A stretch of DNA of 6,144 bases from Trueperaceae bacterium (lineage in GTDB: Bacteria; Deinococcota; Deinococci; Deinococcales; Trueperaceae): contig SKMG01000176.1 in the NCBI GenBank assembly GCA_007121175.1, forward strand, positions 1 through 6,144, read 5' to 3'. The notes below the pieces were generated by a model. It was given only the letters and a program-made list of their open reading frames with translations. It made no database searches and had not been told where the DNA came from. Of this stretch, positions 1 through 5,268 are shown in pieces (within the stretch, counting starts at the first letter, position 1; each line of letters opens with the position of its first letter). Position numbers and translations under genes: made by a program.

Positions 1-1
1 C

Positions 2-187
2 GAGATGTGGCAGGCCTCCGAGGCGCTCGACTTCGAGAAGGCCGCAGCGGTGCGCGACCGCATCCGGGAGCTCGAGGCCCGGCTCGAGGGTCGCGAGGTG
101 ACGCTGCCGTCCATCCCTGGCGCTCCCGCAGCGCGCAGAAAGGGAGAGCGCACGGGCGGCAGCGGGGCGAAGCGCGTGCGGGCGTGA
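2..187 (+). CDS. uvrB: UvrB, excinuclease ABC subunit B, C-terminal fragment
   Basis: Partial gene: the reading frame is open from the left edge and stops at TGA 185-187. The visible part begins with a UVR motif ([20 protein letters not shown], then R-E-L-E), a short helical hairpin. In UvrB this motif sits at the very end of the protein and contacts the matching motif of UvrC during nucleotide excision repair, when the damaged strand is cut. UvrC and ClpC/McsA-type proteins also carry UVR motifs, but there the motif is normally followed by much more protein; here only about 30 residues follow, which favours UvrB. The tail is rich in Arg, Lys, Gly and Ala and is probably disordered. The stop overlaps the GTG of the next gene by 4 bp, so the two are probably cotranscribed. 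The helicase core lies outside the window, so the assignment rests on the motif and its position. Confidence 0.8.
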   Translation, partial: EMWQASEALDFEKAAAVRDRIRELEARLEGREVTLPSIPGAPAARRKGERTGGSGAKRVRA

Positions 188-1734
188 GCGTGCCTACGGT
201 CGTCGCCGTGCGCGCAGCTGCGCTGGCCCTGCTCGTGGTGCTGCTCGCGCGCTCGCTCAGCCTGGCGCAGCCGTACCTCGCCGACGGCGGCTTCGACCGG
301 CCCCGCGAAGGCTTCGAGCTCAGCCGCGCGTCGCTGGCGGTGGCCTTCGACCTGGGGACCCCGCGAGCACTGGTCGGCGACGTGCAGGGGCTGCGCCTCG
401 TGGAGCTGATCGCCGGCCGCGAGGTCGGTAGCGAAGCGGTCCAGTGGCTGGCCCAGGACTCGGTGGTTCGCGGCGTGGCGGCCGCTTCGGGTTGGGGGCG
501 CGAGGGCGCGGCCGCCTACGCCTGGTTCGAACGTGACCCGACGACCGGGCGCTACCGCTACTGGTGGCACTGGGGTGGCGAGCAACGCGCCCTGCTGGAA
601 GCGGCTCAAGCACTCGAGCTGGCCCTCTTCGTCGGCCCCGGCGGTCCGGAGGCCTACGTCGTGGTCCCTGGCGCCGAGGGCAGCCGCTTAGAGCGCTACC
701 GCTGGGGGGCGAGCGAGGGCGAGACGGTGCTCGCGACCGAGCGCAGCCTGGCGGCGCCGACGCTGGCGCAGGGTGCGGACGGCGCTCGCCACCTGGCCTA
801 CCTCGAGGGAGACACCGTCGACACGCCGCTCGGCCGCAGCGCGCAGTGGAGCACGGTGTACCTGGGCCCGGACGGTGCGTCCCGACGTTTCGAGGGCGCG
901 GCGGCTCCGCCGACGACGCTGGTGCTCGACGCACGAAGCACGCCGGTGCTGCTGTGGTCGGCGGCCGATGGCCGCGTGATCGCGAGCGATCTCGCCGGCG
1001 CGGGCTCGAGCGAGCCGCTCGGCGTCGGCCGGCCCGTCGGGGTCTCGGGGGAGCGCGCCTTCTGGTCCGCTGGCGCGTCGTTGCTCGCGACCGGCCTCGA
1101 GAGCCGCGGCGCGCCCGCGGCGGCGGTGAACGTCGCCTGGTCGCCGTACGCCGTCGAGCGAGCCCGGCTGCTGCGCGCCGACGGCGTCACGCACCTCGTT
1201 TGGATCGGCAGCCTGCCCGGCGGTGGCGCTCGGATCGTGCACAGCGACGATGCGCAGGCGATGCGCCCGCGCTGGGACGACCACGTCGCGGCCCGGTTCG
1301 GCTGGTCCCCCTGGGCGCTGCGCGAGGAGGCGGCGGGACAGCTCGCCGGCGCGGTGCTGGTCGCAGTGCTCGGCACCATGGCGCTGCTGCCGCTCTTGTG
1401 GCTGCTGTCGCTGCCGCTGGCGCGGCGGCTCCCCGAGCGCTGGACGCGCCTGGGCGGATCGCTCCTGGCCGTCGCGGTGTTCGCGCTGCTCGCCGTCAGC
1501 CTGGCGGTGCGCGCGGCAGGCCAGGGCCACGACGCCGTCGTGCTCATCGGCGGCCCGTGGGGCTTCGCCGTGGCAACGATCGCGGGTGTGGCGTTGCCGC
1601 CGCTGCTGCTGCGCCGGGTCGACCTCGAGCCCCAGCCGGCGATGCTCGCCGCGGCCGGACTCGGAAGCTTCGTCTGCCTCGCAGTGGTGGCGCTCCTAGC
1701 CCTCCAGCCCTGGTTCCAGCTGCTCGGCATGTGA
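184..1734 (+). CDS. Exported/membrane protein of unknown function: signal peptide, probable beta-propeller-like region, four C-terminal TM segments
   Basis: I do not recognise this 516-residue protein. The chosen start is GTG 184, which overlaps the uvrB stop as GTGA; GTG 190 is also possible, and no strong Shine-Dalgarno site is visible, so translation is probably coupled to uvrB. Residues 1-28 look like a signal peptide (Arg10, hydrophobic run 11-22, possible cleavage after Ser-Leu-Ala28). Residues 29 to about 380 are rich in Gly, Trp and Tyr and carry spaced beta-strand phrases such as [10 protein letters not shown] (199-208), a VLLW-ADGRVI-like stretch (about 254-265) and [10 protein letters not shown] (333-342). 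These resemble blades of sialidase- or WD-like propellers, which is an inference from pattern only. Four hydrophobic segments follow at about 387-412, 424-442, 451-476 and 486-507, separated by Arg-rich loops, so the large domain probably lies outside the cytoplasmic membrane. Being next to uvrB does not imply a repair role. Confidence 0.75.
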   Translation: MSVPTVVAVRAAALALLVVLLARSLSLAQPYLADGGFDRPREGFELSRASLAVAFDLGTPRALVGDVQGLRLVELIAGREVGSEAVQWLAQDSVVRGVAAASGWGREGAAAYAWFERDPTTGRYRYWWHWGGEQRALLEAAQALELALFVGPGGPEAYVVVPGAEGSRLERYRWGASEGETVLATERSLAAPTLAQGADGARHLAYLEGDTVDTPLGRSAQWSTVYLGPDGASRRFEGAAAPPTTLVLDARSTPVLLWSAADGRVIASDLAGAGSSEPLGVGRPVGVSGERAFWSAGASLLATGLESRGAPAAAVNVAWSPYAVERARLLRADGVTHLVWIGSLPGGGARIVHSDDAQAMRPRWDDHVAARFGWSPWALREEAAGQLAGAVLVAVLGTMALLPLLWLLSLPLARRLPERWTRLGGSLLAVAVFALLAVSLAVRAAGQGHDAVVLIGGPWGFAVATIAGVALPPLLLRRVDLEPQPAMLAAAGLGSFVCLAVVALLALQPWFQLLGM

Positions 1735-1735
1735 C

Positions 1736-1776
1736 GCCCGGGTAGGCGAGTTGCCGATGCCGGGTCACGCCCGGGC
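1736..1776. other. GC-rich inverted repeats after the membrane-protein gene, possible mRNA 3' structure
   Basis: GCCCGGG at 1736-1742 can pair perfectly with CCCGGGC at 1770-1776 (7 bp, 27-nt loop). A competing compact hairpin is CCGGG 1760-1764 with CCCGG 1770-1774 around a 5-nt loop. They lie just after the stop codon at 1734 and before the carD promoter, where a transcript end would be expected. There is no U-run after either stem, so this is not a standard intrinsic terminator; it could be a 3'-end stabilising structure, a Rho-dependent end, or chance in GC-rich DNA. Confidence 0.3.
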
Positions 1777-1840
1777 AGCGAACTCGGGGCGCTCCGGCAG
1801 CGGCGCGCAGCCTCGGGGCAGGGGCCCAGCGATGCTCGCG

Positions 1841-1849
1841 TGGTACATT
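1841..1849 (+). promoter_or_regulatory. Extended -10 promoter for carD-rsmA
   Basis: TGGTACATT gives a TGn extension (1841-1843) followed by TACATT (1844-1849), a 4/6 match to TATAAT keeping the key TA...T positions. No convincing -35 box is present 16-18 bp upstream, as is common for extended -10 promoters. The start of transcription would fall near 1855-1857, leaving a leader of only about 13 nt that contains little beyond the ribosome binding site. It is one of the few AT-containing patches in a very GC-rich gap, which supports it. Confidence 0.5.
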
Positions 1850-1856
1850 CTCCGCC

Positions 1857-1862
1857 GGGAGG
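1857..1862 (+). promoter_or_regulatory. Ribosome binding site of carD
   Basis: GGGAGG lies 6 nt before GTG 1869. It is a near-consensus Shine-Dalgarno sequence and decides the start: the protein read from that GTG begins MAFEVGDLVVYP, exactly where CarD/CdnL proteins begin. Confidence 0.75.
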
Positions 1863-1868
1863 CCCAGC

Positions 1869-2366
1869 GTGGCGTTCGAAGTCGGAGACCTCGTCGTATA
1901 CCCGTCCCAGGGGGCCGGCGTCGTGCAGGAACGCACCACCCGGGAGGTGCTCGGCGAGACGCACGAGTACCTCAAGATCGTCTTCGTCCGGGGCGACATG
2001 GAGGTGCTGGTGCCGCTGCGCCGCGGCCGCGAGGTCGGACTGCGCCACACCATCGGCGCCGACGAGGTCGAGCGCCTGCTCGACGCACTGGTGAAGGGCG
2101 ACCTATCGCTGCCCTCCCAGTGGCCGCCGCGCTACCGGGCCGAGCAGGACATCCTGGCGGCCGGCAGCGCCTACGAGCTCGCGCGTCTGATCGGCGTGCT
2201 CGCGCGGCGCGATCTCGACAAGGGCTTAGCCGCCACCGAGCGCGAGGTCCTCGACACTGCGATGTCGATGCTGGCGAGCGAACTGGCCGTGGTCGAGGGC
2301 ATCGATCTCGTCGGCGCCCATGAGAAGCTCGAGACCGTGGTGGCCGAGCGCATCGTAGCGGCGTGA
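1869..2366 (+). CDS. carD: CarD/CdnL-family RNA polymerase-binding transcription regulator
   Basis: The 165-residue protein has the usual length of the short CarD/CdnL group. Residues 1 to about 70 form the RNA polymerase-interaction domain, a Tudor-like fold shared with Mfd (F-E-V-G-D-L-V-V-Y-P, then G-A-G-V-V and the strands around Y34-V48), which binds the beta subunit. Residues 80-165 form the helical DNA-binding domain. It keeps Trp85 in a W-x-x-R-Y-R context, the residue that in Thermus and mycobacterial CarD wedges into the upstream edge of the -10 element and stabilises the open complex, and the helix RRDLDKGLAATEREVLDTA with the following S-E-L-A. In known systems the protein acts broadly, notably at rRNA promoters. 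Start GTG 1869 is fixed by GGGAGG. The stop overlaps the rsmA start by 4 bp, so the two are coexpressed. Nothing is missing or broken. Confidence 0.95.
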   Translation: MAFEVGDLVVYPSQGAGVVQERTTREVLGETHEYLKIVFVRGDMEVLVPLRRGREVGLRHTIGADEVERLLDALVKGDLSLPSQWPPRYRAEQDILAAGSAYELARLIGVLARRDLDKGLAATEREVLDTAMSMLASELAVVEGIDLVGAHEKLETVVAERIVAA

Positions 2367-3253
2367 AGCAGGCAGGGGCCGACGAGGAACCGGCCTTCGA
2401 CCCGAGCACGGCGCCGCTGACCTCGCCGCGGGTCGTCGCCGAGCTGCTCGAGCGCTTCGGCCTGCGCGCGGAGAAGGGCTTCGGTCAACACTTCCTCATC
2501 GCGCCGAGCGTCGTCGAGTCGGTCGTCGAGGCAGCGGGCGTGCGTCCGGACGACGAGGTGTGGGAGGTCGGCCCCGGCCTCGGCGTGCTGACGCGGGCGC
2601 TCAGCGCCCGCGCGCGGGAGGTGGTGAGCGTCGAGCTCGACGCCCGGCTGCTGCCGATCCTGCACGCGACGCTCGGCGGCGCACGCAACGTCACCATCGT
2701 GGTCGCCGACGCCCTCACCGTCGACCTCGGACGGGTGACGCCAGGGAGCCGGTTCGCCGCGAACTTGCCGTACAACGTCGGCACCGCCGTGCTGGCGCGC
2801 CTGCTGGCTGCTGGCCGCTTCTCCCGCCTCGGCGTGCTGCTGCAGCGCGAGGTCGCCGAGCGCTTAGTGGCGACGCCTGGGAGCCGCGCCTACGGTTCGC
2901 TCTCGCTGCTGGTCGCCCATCACGGGCGCGCGCGCCTCGTCCGCCCCGTGGCGCCGGGCGCCTTCGTGCCGCCGCCCGCGGTCACCTCGGCGGTCGTGAG
3001 CATCGAGCTGTACCCAGAGGCGGTGCCGGACCCGCGCACCTTCGCGCTGGTGCGCGCCGGCTTCCGTCACCGGCGCAAGACCCTGCTCGCCAACCTGCGC
3101 CTCGCCGGCATCGACGCCGACGCGGCGAGATCGGCGCTAGCAGATGTCGGTCTCGAAGCTCGGATTCGGGCAGAGGCGCTCGACCTGCCCACCTTCAGGG
3201 CACTGGCGGCGAGGTTGCCGGCTCTCGACGTTCGTGAGGGCGTGCACTCATGA
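2363..3253 (+). CDS. rsmA: 16S rRNA (adenine1518-N6/adenine1519-N6)-dimethyltransferase RsmA (KsgA)
   Basis: This cytoplasmic enzyme uses S-adenosylmethionine to dimethylate two adjacent adenines in the loop of helix 45 of 16S rRNA, a late step and quality check in 30S assembly. The 296 residues contain the family signatures in order: K-G-F-G-Q-H-F-L (38-45), SAM-binding motif E-V-G-P-G-L-G-V-L-T (68-77), the acidic V-E-L-D (90-93), A-D-A-L (115-118), catalytic N-L-P-Y-N (134-138), Q-R-E-V-A-E-R-L-V-A (161-170), F-V-P-P-P-A-V-T-S-A-V (201-211) and the C-terminal R-H-R-R-K-T-L (235-241). GTG 2363, overlapping the carD stop as GTGA, is the only ATG/GTG/TTG before the first motif in frame. It gives an acidic N-terminal extension of about 18 residues. 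No Shine-Dalgarno site is visible, so translation probably depends on carD. A fungal-type mitochondrial or Erm methyltransferase is a weaker alternative; Erm lacks this combination and genomic setting. Confidence 0.95.
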   Translation: MKQAGADEEPAFDPSTAPLTSPRVVAELLERFGLRAEKGFGQHFLIAPSVVESVVEAAGVRPDDEVWEVGPGLGVLTRALSARAREVVSVELDARLLPILHATLGGARNVTIVVADALTVDLGRVTPGSRFAANLPYNVGTAVLARLLAAGRFSRLGVLLQREVAERLVATPGSRAYGSLSLLVAHHGRARLVRPVAPGAFVPPPAVTSAVVSIELYPEAVPDPRTFALVRAGFRHRRKTLLANLRLAGIDADAARSALADVGLEARIRAEALDLPTFRALAARLPALDVREGVHS

Positions 3254-3263
3254 GCGCGAAGGC

Positions 3264-3269
3264 TATACT
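3264..3269 (+). promoter_or_regulatory. -10 box of the promoter for the kinase-peptidase-MBL unit
   Basis: TATACT (5/6 match to TATAAT) lies 10 bp after the rsmA stop, in a notably AT-richer stretch. A TTGACA-like -35 box is not seen at the right spacing (GTGCAC at 3242-3247, 16 bp away, is a poor match) and there is no TGn extension, so an activator or another factor such as CarD itself might assist. Transcription would start near 3276, giving a leader of about 57 nt to the mini-ORF and 80 nt to the kinase. Confidence 0.6.
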
Positions 3270-3302
3270 GGCGTACAAGGTGTAACGGAGCACGGCTGCT
3301 TA

Positions 3303-3318
3303 CGGGGTGCACGCCCCG
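3303..3318 (+). other. mRNA leader hairpin before the mini-ORF ribosome binding site
   Basis: CGGGG 3303-3307 pairs with CCCCG 3314-3318, with an added U-G wobble (3308/3313) and a GCAC tetraloop. The stem ends directly before GGGAGA at 3320-3325, so it sits within the leader next to the Shine-Dalgarno site. No U-run follows, so it is not an intrinsic terminator. It may stabilise the mRNA or shape access of ribosomes; this is inferred from base pairing only. Confidence 0.4.
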
Positions 3319-3319
3319 C

Positions 3320-3325
3320 GGGAGA
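3320..3325 (+). promoter_or_regulatory. Ribosome binding site that serves the mini-ORF rather than the kinase ATG directly
   Basis: GGGAGA lies 7 nt before ATG 3333, an ideal distance, but 30 nt before the kinase ATG at 3356. The bases directly before the kinase ATG contain no Shine-Dalgarno-like run. Ribosomes are therefore expected to load at 3333 and pass to the kinase by termination-reinitiation. Confidence 0.55.
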
Positions 3326-3332
3326 CGCATTG

Positions 3333-3356
3333 ATGGCGAAGTTGACGGTGTTCTGA
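3333..3356 (+). CDS. Seven-codon leader mini-ORF coupled to the kinase gene
   Basis: ATG 3333 opens a frame reading MAKLTVF and stopping at TGA 3354-3356, whose last base is the first base of the kinase ATG (TGATG). It has the good Shine-Dalgarno site GGGAGA at 7 nt, which the kinase lacks. Its peptide and DNA resemble the first codons of the kinase (MARLLVV): over 23 bases, 3333-3355 and 3356-3378 agree at about 16 positions, so it may be a degenerate tandem copy of the kinase start, put out of frame by its 23-bp length. Whether the peptide itself matters is unknown; the clearer role is delivery of ribosomes to the kinase start. Confidence 0.4.
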   Translation: MAKLTVF

Positions 3357-4300
3357 TGGCGAGACTGTTGGTGGTCGGCGACGCGACGGTCGATCAGATG
3401 TTCTTCGTCGACGCGCTGCCCGAACCCGGCGGTGAGGTCACCGCGTTGCGGGCGATGATGGAGCCCGGTGGGGCCGGCGGCACCATGGCAACGGCGCTGG
3501 CGCGGCTCGGCCACGACGTGGCGATCGCCACCCGGGTCGGCAAGGGTCCGTTCTCGAACCTGGCCCTACGGCACGTGCTCTCTAGCGGCGTCGACGTCAG
3601 CCTCCTGCAGCGGGACGAACGCCAACAGACCAGCAGCGTCACCATCCTGATCACGCCCGACACCCAGCGCACCATGATCTCCGCCGTCGGCGCCTCGCGC
3701 TACCTCGACTCCGCGGCGCTCGAGCCGGCGCAGGTCGCGTCGCGCGATGCGCTGGTCATGAGCGCCTACTCGCTGGTGGCCGGACCCCAGCGCGAGTACG
3801 CCGTGCAGGCGCTCGCCTACGCCGCCGAGGCGGGCGTGACCACCTTCGTCGACATGGGCTCGGGTGCGGTCAACGCCCTCCAGGGCCGCCTGCTGCCGCT
3901 ACTGCGCGACGTCGACTACGTGCTGATGAACGAGCGCGAACTGTTCGCGCTCACCGGCGAGAGCTCGATCTCCGACGCGGTGGCGGGCCTGCGCGCCGAG
4001 GGCATCGCGCGCTTGGTGGTGAAGGTCGGCGAGATGGGCTCGATCATCGTCACGGATGAGCTCACCGAGCTGGTCGAGGCGATGGAGGTCGACGACGTCA
4101 TCGACAGCACCGGCGCCGGCGACTACTACACCGCTGCGTTCGCCCACGGCATCCTCGCCGGTGCTGGCCTGCACGAGGCCGCGTGGCTCGGCAACGTCGC
4201 TGGGGCGCTCAACACCACCCGGGTCGGAGCGCAGAGCTTCGAGCTCGACGCTGCGACGCTCGAGCAGCAGGCTGCGCTCGCGCCCGCCCAGGCCAGTTGA
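3356..4300 (+). CDS. PfkB-family (ribokinase-like) carbohydrate kinase
   Basis: The 314-residue protein has the normal length for a soluble kinase that transfers phosphate from ATP to a sugar or nucleoside. It starts MARLLVVGDATVDQ, with the family's G-D-x-x-x-D (8-13), then L-P-E-P-G-G-E (21-27). PfkB signature 1 is at 37-51 (P-G-G-A-G-G-T-M-A-T-A-L-A-R-L), N-E-R-E at 192-195 and V-K-V-G-E-M-G at 222-228. Signature 2 is D-S-T-G-A-G-D (250-256), with Asp256 as the expected catalytic base and the Gly-Ala-Gly anion hole. Two sites depart from the usual pattern: Thr43 replaces the common Asn of GGxxxN, which normally helps bind the sugar, and Tyr-Tyr follows GAGD where Ala-Phe is usual. The substrate cannot be named. 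ATG 3356 fits the family start; translation is probably coupled to the mini-ORF. The stop shares a base with the next ATG (TGATG). Confidence 0.88.
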   Translation: MARLLVVGDATVDQMFFVDALPEPGGEVTALRAMMEPGGAGGTMATALARLGHDVAIATRVGKGPFSNLALRHVLSSGVDVSLLQRDERQQTSSVTILITPDTQRTMISAVGASRYLDSAALEPAQVASRDALVMSAYSLVAGPQREYAVQALAYAAEAGVTTFVDMGSGAVNALQGRLLPLLRDVDYVLMNERELFALTGESSISDAVAGLRAEGIARLVVKVGEMGSIIVTDELTELVEAMEVDDVIDSTGAGDYYTAAFAHGILAGAGLHEAAWLGNVAGALNTTRVGAQSFELDAATLEQQAALAPAQAS

Positions 4301-5268
4301 TGCGTCTCCCGCTCCGACCGATCGTGCTGGTCCTGGCAGCGGGCCTCTGGAGCCTGGCTGCGGCCGGCGGGTTCGAGGAACGCTTCGAGCTCGCCTGGCG
4401 CCTGGTCGACGAGCGCTATTGGGACCTCGGGCAGGCCGCGGTGGACTGGGACGAGGCGAAGGAGCGCTACGGCGCCACAATGCGCGAGGTCGCGAGCGAC
4501 GACGCGCTGTATGCGCTGCTCGAGGCGATGTACGAGGAGATCGGCGACGATCACACGGTCTTCGTCCGTCCCGAACGGGTCGCGGAGTTCCGCGAGCGCT
4601 ACGGCGACCTCCCCTGCATCGCCGTGTTCGGGCTCACGCCGGACGCGCCACCGAAGGCCCGGCCAGCCGCTGCGGCGCCGAAGGAGCTGACGCTCGCCGG
4701 GCCGGTCGGATACGCCCTGCTCGAGGACGGTACGGGCTACCTGCGGCTCGAGGACCTGGTCGCAAGCGGCACGGCGGGCGGCGTGCGCGATGCGGTCGAG
4801 GACCTGCTCGCCTTGGGAGCCGACGCCTTCGTGTTGGACCTGCGCGGCAACCCGGGCGGCCGACTCGTGACGATGATGCAAGTCGCCGGCGTCTTCACCG
4901 GGGGCTTCCTGTGGCGCGCGGTCACGACCTGGTCGCTCCCCCTGCCGTACCCGGCGATCGGCGCGACGCTGACGGAGGCGCCGCTGGCGCTGCTCGTCGA
5001 CGGAGCCGTGAACAGCGCCGCCGAGGGGCTGGCGGGCGGACTGCAGATGCACGGGCGCGCCCTGGTGGTTGGCGCGACCACCGCCGGCAACGTCGAGGCG
5101 GTGCTCCCCTTCTGCCTGCGTGACGGCTCGCAGGCCTGGATCGCCACCGGCGTGCTGGCGCCGATCGGCGGCCCCACCTGGGAGGGTCGCGGGGTGGAGC
5201 CTGACGTCGCCGTCGATCCGGAATCGGCACTCTCGGCCGCGCTGGAGGCGCTCAGAGCAGCGCGGTGA
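4300..5268 (+). CDS. Exported S41-family (C-terminal processing) peptidase homologue, PDZ-less, catalytic Lys replaced
   Basis: The 322-residue product begins with a signal peptide (Arg2, Arg6, hydrophobic 7-22, possible cleavage after Ala-Ala-Ala22), so it acts outside the cytoplasm. S41 hallmarks follow: a helical N-terminal part with Y-W-D and D-W-D-E (40-52), I-G-D-D-H-T (81-86), F-V-L-D-L-R-G-N-P-G-G (177-187), P-L-A-L-L-V-D-G-A-V-N-S-A-A-E (228-242) and G-R-G-V-E-P-D-V-A-V (296-305). Ser239 aligns with the nucleophile of CtpA/Tsp (S-A-S-E became S-A-A-E). Exactly 25 residues later, where Tsp has its catalytic lysine (T-F-G-K-G), there is Asn264 (T-A-G-N-V). Only about 60 residues separate GDDHT from GYLRL (147-151), too few for the usual PDZ domain. 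It may be a non-classical S41 enzyme, as in IRBP/tricorn-like relatives, or a non-catalytic binder. ATG 4300 is chosen over an upstream in-frame ATG because of the TGATG junction and the signal peptide. Confidence 0.85.
   Translation: MRLPLRPIVLVLAAGLWSLAAAGGFEERFELAWRLVDERYWDLGQAAVDWDEAKERYGATMREVASDDALYALLEAMYEEIGDDHTVFVRPERVAEFRERYGDLPCIAVFGLTPDAPPKARPAAAAPKELTLAGPVGYALLEDGTGYLRLEDLVASGTAGGVRDAVEDLLALGADAFVLDLRGNPGGRLVTMMQVAGVFTGGFLWRAVTTWSLPLPYPAIGATLTEAPLALLVDGAVNSAAEGLAGGLQMHGRALVVGATTAGNVEAVLPFCLRDGSQAWIATGVLAPIGGPTWEGRGVEPDVAVDPESALSAALEALRAAR

Noticed and set aside
7..183. Extending the membrane-protein gene upstream to ATG 7
   Set aside because: It would overlap the whole uvrB tail in another frame and bury the signal peptide; GTG 184 gives a GTGA junction and a proper N-terminus.
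564..1745. Long + strand frame inside the membrane-protein gene
   Set aside because: It is an out-of-frame shadow with an Arg/Gly/Ala-rich product, while the overlapping frame has a signal peptide and membrane segments.
1736..1776. Rho-independent terminator
   Set aside because: The stems are GC-rich but no U-run follows; kept only as a possible 3' structure.
798..2048. Long open frame on the minus strand (416 codons) across the membrane-protein gene and carD
   Set aside because: It is antisense to two convincing genes, gives a low-complexity Arg/Ser/Ala/Pro-rich product and has no family motif; such frames are common in GC-rich DNA.
1751..2323. 190-codon + strand frame overlapping carD
   Set aside because: It is extremely Arg-rich and out of frame with CarD, which has full family motifs and a good ribosome binding site.
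4183..4299. Extending the S41 gene upstream to an in-frame ATG at 4183
   Set aside because: It would overlap the kinase end by 118 bp and put an Arg-rich stretch before the signal peptide; ATG 4300 fits the TGATG junction.
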